From Zhongshania marina (GTDB lineage: Bacteria; Pseudomonadota; Gammaproteobacteria; Pseudomonadales; Spongiibacteraceae): 64,000 bases of DNA. The stretch is taken from NCBI RefSeq assembly GCF_002915595.1, contig NZ_PQGG01000003.1, positions 60,939 to 124,938 on the forward strand. Direction: 5' to 3'. Below the pieces are notes generated by a model. The model saw only the letters and a list, made by a program, of their open reading frames with translations. It had not been told where the DNA came from and searched no databases. A program made the position numbers and the translations under genes. Below, one piece after another: positions 26,984 to 36,057 of this stretch. Numbering within the stretch: position 1 is the stretch's first letter; each line of letters begins with the position of its first letter.

Positions 26984-27119
26984 ACTTAGGGCCTATTCAC
27001 CTAAGTTGGAATATCACTGCTGCAGAAAGACGCCTCTATCTAGACAAGAAAATATAGCTTGGTCATATCCAAAAGGCGCTGAGCAGTCACAAGCCAATTA
27101 GTGTGAACGGGGCCTAGGT
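26984..27119. repeat. MITE-like 136-bp imperfect palindrome
   Basis: The two halves (26984-27035 and 27074-27119) are complementary with small bulges over about 45 bp, around a central loop near 27036-27073. Outer ends read ACTTAGGGCCTATTCAC and, on the other strand, ACCTAGGCCCCGTTCAC. It codes for nothing and sits just before the trhP start. Such a structure suits a miniature inverted-repeat transposable element, or a long regulatory RNA hairpin. No clear target duplication was seen. Confidence 0.55.
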
Positions 27120-27172
27120 TTACGCTACCATATGCATCCTGACGTCAAATGCTATTCCAAGGCGAAAACACC

Positions 27173-28486
27173 ATGATCCCTGAACTCCTGTCCCCCGCCG
27201 GAAGCCTCCGCAATATGCGCTATGCCTTTGCCTATGGCGCCGACGCTGTCTATGCCGGCCAGCCGCGCTATAGCTTACGGGTGCGAAATAATGAGTTCAA
27301 AGACATCGAAACCCTGGGTAGCGGCATTGAAGAAGCCCACCGCCAAAACAAAAAATTCTATTTGGCGTCGAATATTTCGCCACACAACGACAAAATCCGC
27401 AGCTATTTGCGCGATCTCGCCCCCGTTATCGAAATGAAGCCCGACGCCCTGATCATGGCCGACCCAGGGCTGATGATGCTGGTACGCGAAAACTGGCCAG
27501 ATATGCCCATCCATTTATCCGTTCAAGCCAATGCGGTGAACTGGGCCTCAGTTAAGTTCTGGCACCAAAACGGTATCCAGCGCGTGATTCTCTCCCGCGA
27601 ACTGGCACTGGATGAAATTGAAGAAATTCGTCAGCGTGTGCCCGAGATGGAGATTGAAGTCTTTGTGCACGGCGCGCTCTGCATCGCCTATTCCGGTCGC
27701 TGCCTACTTTCTGGCTATATGAATCACCGCGACCCTAATCAAGGCGCTTGCACTAATGCCTGCCGCTGGAAATACCAAGCCCACGATGCCAAAGAAGACG
27801 AAACCGGTGATTTAGTGCCGGTGCAAACCTATATCCCCGAACCCCAGCCCGTAACTGAACCCGTGCTACTTCAACAAGCCCAGCGCCCCGGCGAATTTAT
27901 GCCCGCCTACGAGGACGAGCACGGCACCTATATTATGAACTCCAAAGACCTGCGCGCAGTTCAGCACGTTGAGCGCTTGGCCGCGATGGGCGTGCACTCA
28001 CTTAAAATTGAAGGCCGCACCAAATCGCATTACTACGTTGCCCGCACCGCACAGGTGTATCGCCAAGCCATAGACGACGCCGCCCACGGCAAGCCCTTCA
28101 ATATGCATTTAATGGACGAGTTAGAAACACTGGCCAACCGTGGCTATACCGAGGGCTTTTATCGCCGCCACCCACCCAAGGAATACCAAAACTACGAAAT
28201 GGGTTTAAGCAATGCTCAACAGCAGCAGTTTGTAGGTGAAATTGTGGATGCCCGCGACTCTGTCATTACTGTCGATGTTAAAAATCGCTTCGAAACCGGC
28301 GACACATTAGAATTAATGATGCCAGGGGGAAATACCCGTTTTACGCTGAAAACCTTGAGCGATAAACACGGAAAGTCCATTACCGCCGCACCCGGCTCAG
28401 GGCATCGCGTGCACATTCCCCTCGATCAACCGCTGGCCGAAGCCGCACTAAAATATGGTCTGCTGGTCAAAGACATTCACGCATAG
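27173..28486 (+). CDS. trhP: tRNA 5-hydroxyuridine modification protein TrhP/YegQ (peptidase U32 family)
   Basis: 437 residues. N-terminal IPELLSPAGSLRNMRYAFAYGADAVYAG and the U32 signature VFVHGALCIAYSGRCLLSGYM with CTNACRWKY supply Cys residues for an Fe-S cluster. TrhP helps form 5-hydroxyuridine at tRNA position 34 using prephenate; the old name is YegQ protease. A C-terminal barrel (residues about 355-437, FVGEIVDARDSVITVDVKNRF) matches. ATG 27173 matches the family start; the MITE-like hairpin ends 53 bases upstream. Confidence 0.93.
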   Translation: MIPELLSPAGSLRNMRYAFAYGADAVYAGQPRYSLRVRNNEFKDIETLGSGIEEAHRQNKKFYLASNISPHNDKIRSYLRDLAPVIEMKPDALIMADPGLMMLVRENWPDMPIHLSVQANAVNWASVKFWHQNGIQRVILSRELALDEIEEIRQRVPEMEIEVFVHGALCIAYSGRCLLSGYMNHRDPNQGACTNACRWKYQAHDAKEDETGDLVPVQTYIPEPQPVTEPVLLQQAQRPGEFMPAYEDEHGTYIMNSKDLRAVQHVERLAAMGVHSLKIEGRTKSHYYVARTAQVYRQAIDDAAHGKPFNMHLMDELETLANRGYTEGFYRRHPPKEYQNYEMGLSNAQQQQFVGEIVDARDSVITVDVKNRFETGDTLELMMPGGNTRFTLKTLSDKHGKSITAAPGSGHRVHIPLDQPLAEAALKYGLLVKDIHA

Positions 28487-28512
28487 ACAGTCAAATAACA
28501 GCAGGAGCCAAT

Positions 28513-28896
28513 ATGGAACGAAGTAAATTACGCATACTGCGCGGACTCGTTAACGTCAGCCTAATTAGCCTAGTATTCGGCGCAATTTTAAATTTACTGA
28601 CGGGGATTCTCGGGAATTACTATGTGCTAATTATCGGTGCGCTGGTGGTGTTAATCACCTTCTATTGCTACCGCCGAGCCGATAGCGAAGCGGCGTCTAG
28701 CACCAGCTATTATCTATGGCGTTACCTACCAACACTCATCTTTATCGCCATGCCAATTATTGCTTACTGGTACAGCCGCGACACCCAATGGACGCTAGGC
28801 GAGATTATCCACGCGGTTCAAATTAGTTGCAGCTTCGTGCTGCCAATTCTCTGCTTACTTTATGTAGAACGGGTTTTAAAAAACGCCCAGCAGTAA
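28513..28896 (+). CDS. Small inner-membrane protein, unknown function
   Basis: 127 residues with four hydrophobic helices: about 11-32, 34-53, 70-88 and 100-118. Short polar loops hold Arg and Lys on the cytosolic side. It starts 26 bases after trhP with AGGAG before the ATG and is probably co-transcribed. I do not recognise a family. Confidence 0.65.
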   Translation: MERSKLRILRGLVNVSLISLVFGAILNLLTGILGNYYVLIIGALVVLITFYCYRRADSEAASSTSYYLWRYLPTLIFIAMPIIAYWYSRDTQWTLGEIIHAVQISCSFVLPILCLLYVERVLKNAQQ

Positions 28897-28912
28897 TACT
28901 CGTGGCCGGCAC

Positions 28913-30067
28913 TTAGTCGGCTTTTTTAAAGGGTAACATCTCGCTAGCTTCACGCAGGTATTGTCCAACGTGAAGCTGCTCGTCATCTAAAAACCGCTGC
29001 ACCGCATTGGAAAAATCGGCATCGGCCAACCAGTGGTTTGAGTAGGTCAAAATTGGGGTAAAGCCGCGCTGAATTTTATGCTCGCCCTGTGCGCCGGGGT
29101 CAAAATGCCGCAGCCCCTCGCGTAAACAGTATTCAATGCCTTGGTAGTAACAGGCTTCAAAATGCAGAAATTCATACTCGCGGATACAGCCCCAGTAGCG
29201 GCCATATAAGGTGTGCTTGTCACGAAAATTCAAGGCCACCGCCACCGGCTCATCGCCGTGACTGGCCAATACCATCACCAAATGCTGAGGCATAGTGGTC
29301 GCTAACTGGGTGAAAAACGCCTCTGGCAAATACCCACCATGACCGCTGCGCTTAGCATAGGTAAGTTGATAGCAGTGAAAAAAGAAACGCCACTGCTCTG
29401 CACTTACCTCCGCCCCCGCCAATACCTGCAGGCTTAAGCCCTGCTCGGCAACAACGCGGCGCTCCTTGCGCAAACTTTTGCGCTTGCGGGAGCTGAACTC
29501 AGCGAAAAAGCCCTCAAAATCACCGTAATTGCGATCATACCAGTGATATTGCGGCCCAATTCGCTGCATAAAGCCTTCCTGCGACCAGATATTTGCCATT
29601 TCTGCCCGCGAAAATAGAATATGAACTGATGAAGCTCCAATTTCCGCCGCGTGCACGGGCAGCGCCTTTGCTAAGGCCGCCATTACTTCACCGCGATCAC
29701 TCTCGTCGACCAAACACAAACGCGGCCCCGTCGCCGGCGTAAACGGAATCGAAGACAATAATTTGGGGTAATAGGGACGACCATGACGCTGATAGGCGTC
29801 GGCCCAAGACCAGTCGAACACATACTCGCCGTAGCTGTGGGTCTTGAGGTAAAAAGGCATAACACCGACTATTTGAGATTCGCGGCGTAATATCAGATGG
29901 TGTGGCTGCCAGCCCTTATCCTTCGCCACCGCGCCGCTTGCCTCAAGCGCATATAAAAACTCATAGCGGGTAAAGGGGTAGTCTACACCCGCCGCGCTAT
30001 TCCAAGCCTCAGCACCCACCTCGTCTATCGCGGCGACAAACTCTAGCTCCAGTTTACTAATGCTCAC
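28913..30067 (-). CDS. GNAT-superfamily N-acyltransferase, COG3146 (FemAB-like)
   Basis: 384 residues. Matches the COG3146/PF04339 family: [17 protein letters not shown] at the start, [16 protein letters not shown] in the middle, and the closing [19 protein letters not shown] with [15 protein letters not shown]. Members are predicted N-acyltransferases with two GNAT domains, often encoded near lipid or quinone genes; substrate unknown. Its start overlaps the stop of ubiA by 4 bases (ATGA), so it is translated with ubiCA. Confidence 0.85.
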   Translation of the reverse strand: MSISKLELEFVAAIDEVGAEAWNSAAGVDYPFTRYEFLYALEASGAVAKDKGWQPHHLILRRESQIVGVMPFYLKTHSYGEYVFDWSWADAYQRHGRPYYPKLLSSIPFTPATGPRLCLVDESDRGEVMAALAKALPVHAAEIGASSVHILFSRAEMANIWSQEGFMQRIGPQYHWYDRNYGDFEGFFAEFSSRKRKSLRKERRVVAEQGLSLQVLAGAEVSAEQWRFFFHCYQLTYAKRSGHGGYLPEAFFTQLATTMPQHLVMVLASHGDEPVAVALNFRDKHTLYGRYWGCIREYEFLHFEACYYQGIEYCLREGLRHFDPGAQGEHKIQRGFTPILTYSNHWLADADFSNAVQRFLDDEQLHVGQYLREASEMLPFKKAD

Positions 30068-30948
30068 GCCCCTATAAGATAGTGCAGCACAATACCCGCA
30101 AAAATAACCGCGCCCACCCAGTTATTATTTAAAAATGCCTTAAAGCATTTGTCGGTTTCGCGGTAGCGAATAAGCTGCTGCTGATAAACAAACAGACCAC
30201 TCGCAGCCATCAGCCCAGCGTAGTACATAAAGCTCATATCAAAACGCGGCCCCGCCATTAGCAATACAATGATCACGCATACCTGCAGCATAGCGGTAAT
30301 GACTTTGTCGTCGTCGCCAAACAAAATCGCCGTCGACTTCACGCCAATTTTCAAATCATCTTCGCGGTCAACCATCGCGTAAAACGTGTCGTAAGCCACC
30401 GTCCAAATCAGCACTCCGATGTAAAGCAACCACGCTGCCGGTGGCGGCAGCTCGCCCGTTTGGGCGGTGAAGGCCATCGGAATTCCCCACGCAAAGGCCG
30501 CGCCCAGCACTAATTGGGGTAAATGGGTGTAGCGCTTCATAAAGGGGTAGCACGCCGCCAAGGCGACAGCGCCAAAGGAGAATAAAACGGTAAGTAGATT
30601 GGTAAATAGAACTAAGACAAAGGCAACGAGACAGAGGGTCGTAAACAGCAGCAATGCTTCTTTTTCCGTCACCGCGCCGGTGGCAAATGGGCGCTGCTTG
30701 GTGCGGCTAACATGGGCATCAATTTTTCGATCCGCAAAGTCATTAATCACGCAGCCCGCAGAGCGCATTAAAAAAGTGCCGGCCACAAAAATAATCAATA
30801 CATGCCAAGCCGGAAAACCGCCTGCAGCAAACCAAAGTGCCCACAGGGTCGGCCATAACACCAAATACGTACCTATCGGGCGATCAACTCGCATCAAGGC
30901 CAAATATTGGGGAGTTTGCTTTTTAAGGTGCTGGAGTAGTGCGCTCAT
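30064..30948 (-). CDS. ubiA: 4-hydroxybenzoate octaprenyltransferase
   Basis: 294-residue inner-membrane enzyme that attaches the polyprenyl chain to 4-hydroxybenzoate in ubiquinone synthesis. It carries the first aspartate motif [19 protein letters not shown] and the second [13 protein letters not shown], with eight to nine hydrophobic helices. Length fits the family. It lies 60 bases after ubiC and overlaps the N-acyltransferase gene by 4 bases. Confidence 0.96.
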   Translation of the reverse strand: MSALLQHLKKQTPQYLALMRVDRPIGTYLVLWPTLWALWFAAGGFPAWHVLIIFVAGTFLMRSAGCVINDFADRKIDAHVSRTKQRPFATGAVTEKEALLLFTTLCLVAFVLVLFTNLLTVLFSFGAVALAACYPFMKRYTHLPQLVLGAAFAWGIPMAFTAQTGELPPPAAWLLYIGVLIWTVAYDTFYAMVDREDDLKIGVKSTAILFGDDDKVITAMLQVCVIIVLLMAGPRFDMSFMYYAGLMAASGLFVYQQQLIRYRETDKCFKAFLNNNWVGAVIFAGIVLHYLIGA

Positions 30949-31008
30949 AACGTAGCCGTCGAAGTCTTATGGCAAAAGTATATCAGCACGACCACGCCAG
31001 ATGAAAAA

Positions 31009-31566
31009 CTACCAAGGCCGAAACGCCGGCAAAAATATCTCACTTACCATAATTGGGTGCCCACTGAGCAAAAACCGCGAACGCCGCCCCCACAAGCCAT
31101 CGTTTTGTTCTGACTCAGGCGCCCCCACAGCCATTGCCGGCACTCGGCAGATTTCATAGCGGTCGCGGGACATATGGGGATCAGTAAACAGCAAATGCCC
31201 CAAGGGTCGGTTATCCAAGGTACGCAAACGATCTAAACGCCCAACCAAGGAGGTAGCCGGCAGCACACTGCGGGCGTAAACCCAAGGTTCATTGTGGCAA
31301 TGCAAGCGAACTTCTCTGATCAAACCCCAGTCGCGATCACCCATACCCAGCAAGCGACGCTCAGACAGACGCGGGATTTGCCAGCGCTGAAATAGCACTT
31401 CTACGTGAAACTGCCCCTGGGACACGCGGCGCAAATGGGCGGTCAAGGAGCCAGTGTCGAGCAGCCAGCGCGCGTCTTTTGCGGGCAGGGCAGAACGAGG
31501 AAATTTCTTACAATCTAGCCAGTTTGGCTCTTGTTTGTGGAATCGTGATGTTTGAAAAGCGTACAA
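31009..31566 (-). CDS. ubiC: Chorismate lyase
   Basis: Converts chorismate to 4-hydroxybenzoate and pyruvate, the first committed step of ubiquinone synthesis. Recognisable parts are RLLGMGDRDWGLIREVRL, PWVYARSVLPATSLVGRL, LGHLLFTDPHMSRDRYEI, and the diagnostic LWGRRSRFLLSGHPIMVSEIFLP with active-site Arg and Glu. The frame stays open to ATG 31680 (223 residues), which is long for UbiC. TTG 31566, preceded by GGAAG at 7 bases, gives 185 residues, closer to the usual 165-190, and is used here; ATG 31617 is another option. Confidence 0.88.
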   Translation of the reverse strand: MYAFQTSRFHKQEPNWLDCKKFPRSALPAKDARWLLDTGSLTAHLRRVSQGQFHVEVLFQRWQIPRLSERRLLGMGDRDWGLIREVRLHCHNEPWVYARSVLPATSLVGRLDRLRTLDNRPLGHLLFTDPHMSRDRYEICRVPAMAVGAPESEQNDGLWGRRSRFLLSGHPIMVSEIFLPAFRPW

Positions 31567-31680
31567 TACTCGGCTTCCAGTGTTGAAGGTCACTGAACAT
31601 AAGCGCTGCCACACCATAAACGCGCAGCAATCTAAACAAATGTGTGGCGGCAGAATGCGCGAATCACCTGCGACTTGCAA

Positions 31681-31712
31681 GCGATGATATCAACCAAACA
31701 GGCGATGATATC
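31681..31712. promoter_or_regulatory. 21-bp-phased direct repeat in the ubiC / rubredoxin-reductase divergent region
   Basis: GCGATGATATC occurs at 31681-31691 and again at 31702-31712, exactly 21 bases (two helical turns) apart. Each copy ends in the palindrome GATATC. It lies about 60-90 bases upstream of the rubredoxin fusion gene in an AT-rich tract. Phased repeats like this often bind a dimeric regulator on one face of DNA; no regulator can be named. Confidence 0.4.
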
Positions 31713-31773
31713 TATCAAAAAAATATTTTAAGCTTCGCTGACAGAAGCATATGGTTTATGAGGAATTGGCTTA

Positions 31774-33144
31774 ATGAGTAAGTGGGAATGTATTGTTTGT
31801 GGCTGGGTTTACGACGAGAAAGTCGGCGATCCTGATTCTGGTATCGCAGCAGGAACGCGCTGGGAAGACGTGCCCGACGACTGGCTATGCCCAGACTGCG
31901 GTGTGGGTAAAGAAGACTTCGAGATGATTGAGAAATCCGAGGAAAGCGACCTTCCCCACCACGATGAACCCGCCTCCGCCAGTAGCGAAGCCGCCATTGT
32001 GGTCATCGGCACCGGTTTAGCGGGCTACGGTTTAGTGCGCGAACTGCGCAAATACGACAAAGACAGCCCAGTCATCATGATTACCTCTGATGACGGCCGC
32101 GCATACTCTAAGCCCATGCTCTCTACTGGCTTTACCAAAAACACCGACGCTGATGCACTGGCGCAGAAAGACGCCGGCGGCATGGGTGAAGACCTAAATG
32201 CCAGCGTGTGGACTTCGACCAAAGTCACCGCCATCAATACCGCTGCCCAAGTCATTACCATTGGCGACAAAGAAACCCAAGTTCACTACAAGAAATTGGT
32301 ACTGGCTTTAGGCGCCGATGTTATCCGCCCGCCCATTCAGGGTAATGCCTTGGAATACGTATATTCAGTGAACGACCTGCTGGACTACCACGACTTCCGC
32401 ACCGCCGTTGCAAAAAATAATGTGAAGAAGGTCTGCATTATTGGTGGCGGTTTAATCGGCTGCGAATTTACCAACGATCTGCTTAATGGCGGTATCGAGA
32501 CCGAAACCGTTGACCCGCTTGGCTACTGTCTGCCGACCCTGCTGCCAGAAGCTGCCGGTAAAGCGGTGCAAGCCGGACTCGAAGCCAAGGGCGCAAAATT
32601 CCATTTCGGTCCACTGGTCACTGAGGTGAACAAATCAAGCGAGGGTTTGATCGTCAGCCTGAATAACGGCGAAACCATCAGCTGCGACTTGGTGTTGTCT
32701 GCCGTTGGCGTGCGCCCGCAAATCAAACTAGCACAAGAAGCGGGTTTGACAGTAAATCGCGGTATCGCCACCAACCGCCTGCTAGAAACCAGCGCACCCA
32801 ATGTTTACGCAATGGGTGACTGCGCGGAAGTCGCTGGCCACGTTTTGGTCTATGTTGCGCCACTAATGGCCCAAGCTCGCGCCCTAGCAAAAACTCTCAG
32901 TGGTGAGGCTACCGAAGTGAGCTACCCAGCTATGCCGGTCACCATTAAAACCCCAGCTTGCCCCGTCACGGTCAGCCCTGCGCCCCGCGACGCCAAAGGC
33001 ACATGGGAAATAGAGCAAGACGGTATCAATGTGGTTGCACGCTTTGTCAGCACCGACGGCGAATTGCTAGGCTTTGCTCTTACCGGTGAAGGCACCAAGC
33101 AAAAAATGGCGCTGCAAAAACTCTTGCCGGCGATTATGCCCTAG
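31774..33144 (+). CDS. Rubredoxin - rubredoxin reductase fusion protein
   Basis: 456 residues. Residues 1-50 are a full rubredoxin (CIVCGWVYDE and CPDCGVGKEDFE, four iron-binding Cys). After an acidic linker (about 52-70) comes an FAD/NAD(P)-binding reductase of the AlkT/rubredoxin reductase type: IVVIGTGLAGYGLVRELR, the second dinucleotide fold CIIGGGLIGCEFTNDLL and the FAD motif VYAMGDCAEVAG. It passes electrons from NAD(P)H to its own rubredoxin, for example for alkane hydroxylase or oxidative stress reductases. No hydroxylase gene is adjacent. A terminator follows. Confidence 0.93.
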   Translation: MSKWECIVCGWVYDEKVGDPDSGIAAGTRWEDVPDDWLCPDCGVGKEDFEMIEKSEESDLPHHDEPASASSEAAIVVIGTGLAGYGLVRELRKYDKDSPVIMITSDDGRAYSKPMLSTGFTKNTDADALAQKDAGGMGEDLNASVWTSTKVTAINTAAQVITIGDKETQVHYKKLVLALGADVIRPPIQGNALEYVYSVNDLLDYHDFRTAVAKNNVKKVCIIGGGLIGCEFTNDLLNGGIETETVDPLGYCLPTLLPEAAGKAVQAGLEAKGAKFHFGPLVTEVNKSSEGLIVSLNNGETISCDLVLSAVGVRPQIKLAQEAGLTVNRGIATNRLLETSAPNVYAMGDCAEVAGHVLVYVAPLMAQARALAKTLSGEATEVSYPAMPVTIKTPACPVTVSPAPRDAKGTWEIEQDGINVVARFVSTDGELLGFALTGEGTKQKMALQKLLPAIMP

Positions 33145-33167
33145 GGTTTATAAAGCCTAGAAAAAGA

Positions 33168-33200
33168 CAAAGGGCGGGGCTAAACACTCCGCCTTTTTTT
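33168..33200 (+). terminator. Intrinsic terminator of the rubredoxin fusion gene
   Basis: GGGCGG pairs with CCGCC across the loop GGCTAAACACT and is followed by seven Ts (33194-33200). It lies 24 bases after the stop codon. Confidence 0.85.
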
Positions 33201-33343
33201 CATCCAAACCTCACGGCCTGTTCAATCCATTCACACAATGCCGAGACCAAGCTCACTCAGCAAATATTGGCTGCGAGTATACAAATCCGCCGCAGGTTGC
33301 TAATATTCGCGCGCCCCGATAGCGCCTATATGCCTATTGGGGG

Positions 33344-33486
33344 TTCTCAGGGCGGGGTGGAAGTCCCCACCGGCGGTAATCATGTTTCAACATGTAGCCC
33401 GCGGGCGCTTATTGAGCCTCACAGCTCATAAGGACAGCAGATCTGGTGCGATTCCAGAGCCGACGGTTAGAGTCCGGTTATGAGAA
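33344..33486 (+). promoter_or_regulatory. FMN riboswitch (RFN element)
   Basis: All conserved blocks of the RFN element are present in order: TTCTCAGGGCGGGGTG (33344 on), CCCCACCGGCGGTAAT, AGCCCGCGGGCGC, GACAGCAGATCTGGTG, and GATTCCAGAGCCGACGG with AGAGTCCGG. The closing P1 arm TGAGAA (33481-33486) pairs with TTCTCA (33344-33349). It senses flavin mononucleotide and shuts off the downstream gene, here a lumazine synthase starting 97 bases later. No strong terminator follows, so control of translation start is more likely. Confidence 0.95.
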
Positions 33487-33583
33487 AAGATCGTTACACG
33501 CCACCACGCCTAGCTTCCATCGCTACGCCCACACTGGTCTGTCAGCTCATCTTTGCCCTGCCGTATTCACTTGGGACAAAAAC

Positions 33584-34048
33584 ATGACATCGACAGACAC
33601 AACATCATCAAAGCAAACCGTCGCTTTTATTCAAGCCTGCTGGCACCGTGACATTGTCGACCGCTGCAAAGAATCCTTTCAAAAGGAAATGTCCTCACGT
33701 AGCGATATAAACGTAGAGTGCTTTGAAGTCGCCGGCGCCTTTGAAATTCCGCTGCACGCCAAACTCCTCGCTCAAACCGGCAAATACGCCGCCATCGTCG
33801 GCGCAGGTCTGGTGACCAATAGCGGTATATACCGGCACGAATATGTCGCCCAAGCCGTCGTGTCTGGCCTCATGCAGGTACAGCTAGAAACCACAACCCC
33901 AGTATTCTCCGTAGTGCTTACCCCCCACAATTTCCACAACAGCGAGGAGCACATCAGCTTTTTCCGCGAGCATTTTGTGGTGAAAGGTGCAGAAGCGGCA
34001 TCTGCCTGTATTAGCACCCTTGCTAGTCTCGCCAAACTTAAAGCTTAA
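33584..34048 (+). CDS. ribH: 6,7-dimethyl-8-ribityllumazine synthase, type II (RibH2-like)
   Basis: 154 residues. Catalyses the penultimate step of riboflavin synthesis. FEVAGAFEIPLHAKLLAQTG, AIVGAGLVTNSGIYRHEYVAQAV (with the catalytic His), VQLETTTPVFSVVLTPHNFH and FFREHFVVKGAEAA match RibH2 of Brucella and Mesorhizobium, which forms decamers, rather than the usual icosahedral RibH. The upstream FMN riboswitch confirms flavin control. ATG 33584 was chosen because earlier in-frame residues lie inside the riboswitch. The rest of the rib operon is not in the window, so this is probably a second, stand-alone copy. Confidence 0.92.
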   Translation: MTSTDTTSSKQTVAFIQACWHRDIVDRCKESFQKEMSSRSDINVECFEVAGAFEIPLHAKLLAQTGKYAAIVGAGLVTNSGIYRHEYVAQAVVSGLMQVQLETTTPVFSVVLTPHNFHNSEEHISFFREHFVVKGAEAASACISTLASLAKLKA

Positions 34049-34149
34049 TAAGGCCGCTTTTAAGCGCTGCGGACTCCTCCGCAAGCCTGTGCTAATCTGC
34101 ATTTTAGGCCGGTAAATTTGCCGGCCATGTAAAACAGCAGGAATTAGCT

Positions 34150-34770
34150 ATGGGCTTTTATGATAATAAAATACTGCCAGTCATCATCGACAAAGCCTGT
34201 TCGATGGCGTCTATTATGGACTTGCGTAAAAAAGTCGTTCCCCTCGCTAGGGGCGTGGTCTTAGAAGTCGGCATGGGCAGCGGCATTAATCTAGCGCTGT
34301 ATGAGCCCGACAATATAGATTTTGTTTGGGGACTGGAACCCTCTGAGGGCATGCGCAAAAAGGCCCAGCGCAATCTCGACAAATCATCAATAGAGGTAAA
34401 ATGGCTGGATCTACGCGGTGAAGATATTCCACTTGATAGCAATAGCGTCGATACCGTTTTGCTAACGTACACCCTCTGCACCATCCCCGACTGGCAACGC
34501 GCTTTAGAGCAAATGCACCGTGTGCTTAAGCCCAACGGCAAATTATTATTCTGCGAACACGGTCTAGCCGAAACCAGCGCAGTGCAAAACTGGCAGCATA
34601 GAGTAACGCCCGTCTGGAAAAAACTGGTGGGCGGCTGCCATCTTAATCGGCCCATCGCTGAATCCATCACCAGCTGCGGTTTTACCATAAACAAACTGGA
34701 AACCTGCTACGCCGAAGGCGTACCCAAAATTGCCGGCTTTATGTACTACGGCGAAGCCGTAAAGGCCTAG
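34150..34770 (+). CDS. Class I SAM-dependent methyltransferase, METTL7/UbiE-like
   Basis: 206 residues. Motif I VVLEVGMGSGINLALY, motif II/III LLTYTLCTIPDWQRAL, then VLKPNGKLLFCEHGLAET and WQHRVTPVWKKLVGGCHLNR. The last block resembles the METTL7 (thiol methyltransferase) branch, whose bacterial members are of unknown substrate. GCAGGAATTAGCT precedes the ATG. It stands alone between ribH and an LLM oxidoreductase gene. Confidence 0.82.
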   Translation: MGFYDNKILPVIIDKACSMASIMDLRKKVVPLARGVVLEVGMGSGINLALYEPDNIDFVWGLEPSEGMRKKAQRNLDKSSIEVKWLDLRGEDIPLDSNSVDTVLLTYTLCTIPDWQRALEQMHRVLKPNGKLLFCEHGLAETSAVQNWQHRVTPVWKKLVGGCHLNRPIAESITSCGFTINKLETCYAEGVPKIAGFMYYGEAVKA

Positions 34771-34975
34771 CCTAGCTCTCTATGCCGCTCCTATGGGGCG
34801 GCCACGATGTAAATATTCTCTACACCGCAGCCTCTCCACACCCCATTTTCCGCAGTCATCCTGATCTTTTTCGTCACCTCCAATACCCTGTATTTGAGCG
34901 GAGATGTCATCTAGTTCTCCCTATTCGCGCCGTATAATCCTTACAGCCTTAGCGGAATAATAAAGAGGATTTGGT

Positions 34976-35998
34976 ATGAAACTCGGACTACATCTCGGAT
35001 ATTGGCAAAAGCACCCCACCGACCGTTTTCTAGAATTGGCCCAAGCAGCTGAGAAGATGGGATTCGACTCCGTGTTTACCGCAGAGGCATACGGCTCGGA
35101 CTGTTTTACCCCCCTCGCCGCCATTGCCGCCACAACGAGTAAAATTCGCCTTTGCACAGGGGTGATGCAATTATCTGCCCGCACGCCAGTATGCGCCGCA
35201 ATGACCGCCATGACCTTAGATCACTTGTCCAATGGCCGCCTATGCTTGGGGGTTGGCGTATCTGGGCCGCAGGTGGTCGAGGGTTGGTACGGCCAACAGT
35301 TTAAGCGCCCACTTGAGCGCACACGCGAATGGCTAGATATTTTTCAGCAAGCGGTTTCCCGCGAGGCACCAGTAGAATTTAGTGGTGAGCAATACAATCT
35401 GCCATATAAGGGCCCAAACAGCCTAAACCTCGGCAAGCCCTTAAAGAGTATTACCCACCCTTTACGCAAAAAAATTCCGGTTTTCCTCGGCGCGGAAGGC
35501 CCCAAGAATATCGCGTTAGCGGCGGAGAAATTCGACGGCTGGATGCCCATATTTGTGTCGCCCTACCGCATGAATATTTTCGACGACAGCCTAGCCAATA
35601 AATCAGACGACTTTGAAATAAACGCCATGGTGAACTGCATAATTAACGACAATTTAGAGGAAGCCATGTACCCAGGCAAAATGACAATGGCACTCTATCT
35701 TGGCGGCATGGGCGCGCGGCAAGACAATTTCCACAAAAATCTCATGGGACGAATGGGCTTTGGTGAAGAGGCCGAAAAAGTGCAGGACCTGTGGTACGAA
35801 GGTAAACATGACGAAGCTATCAAAGCCGTGCCAGATGCATTGGTAGATGAAATCTCGCTAGTCGGCCCCAAAGAACGTATTAAAGAACGCCTACAAGACT
35901 GGAAAAAATCCGATGTCAGCACCCTTATCATCGGCCACCGCGATCACTTTGAAACGTCAATAGACACTATGGAGTTTATTGCCAGCGAAGTGGTGTAA
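34976..35998 (+). CDS. LLM class F420-dependent-type oxidoreductase
   Basis: 340-residue luciferase-like TIM-barrel protein. Family motifs are MKLGLHLGYW, ELAQAAEKMGFDSVFTAEAYGSD, SARTPVCAAMTAMTLDHLSNGR, LGVGVSGPQVVEGWYG and PVFLGAEGPKNIALAAE. The subfamily named F420-dependent in actinobacteria is often found in gammaproteobacteria that make F420 or use FMN, so the cofactor is uncertain. TATAAT (34933-34938) in front of it is a likely -10 box, though no good -35 is seen. AGAGGA precedes the ATG and a clear terminator follows. Confidence 0.85.
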   Translation: MKLGLHLGYWQKHPTDRFLELAQAAEKMGFDSVFTAEAYGSDCFTPLAAIAATTSKIRLCTGVMQLSARTPVCAAMTAMTLDHLSNGRLCLGVGVSGPQVVEGWYGQQFKRPLERTREWLDIFQQAVSREAPVEFSGEQYNLPYKGPNSLNLGKPLKSITHPLRKKIPVFLGAEGPKNIALAAEKFDGWMPIFVSPYRMNIFDDSLANKSDDFEINAMVNCIINDNLEEAMYPGKMTMALYLGGMGARQDNFHKNLMGRMGFGEEAEKVQDLWYEGKHDEAIKAVPDALVDEISLVGPKERIKERLQDWKKSDVSTLIIGHRDHFETSIDTMEFIASEVV

Positions 35999-36018
35999 GT
36001 CTTAAACCCCAGCGCTAT

Positions 36019-36048
36019 AAAGCCCGCCAAAATCGACGGGCTTTTTTT
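36019..36048. terminator. Intrinsic terminator, bidirectional
   Basis: AAAGCCCG pairs with CGGGCTTT across CCAAAATCGA, followed by a T-run ending at 36048. It lies between the convergent LLM and rlmJ genes. Confidence 0.9.
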
Positions 36049-36057
36049 GCCAAAACT

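Noticed and set aside
33446..33583. Extension of the lumazine synthase into the riboswitch
   Set aside because: Bases up to 33486 form the FMN aptamer, and RibH2 similarity begins at ATG 33584.
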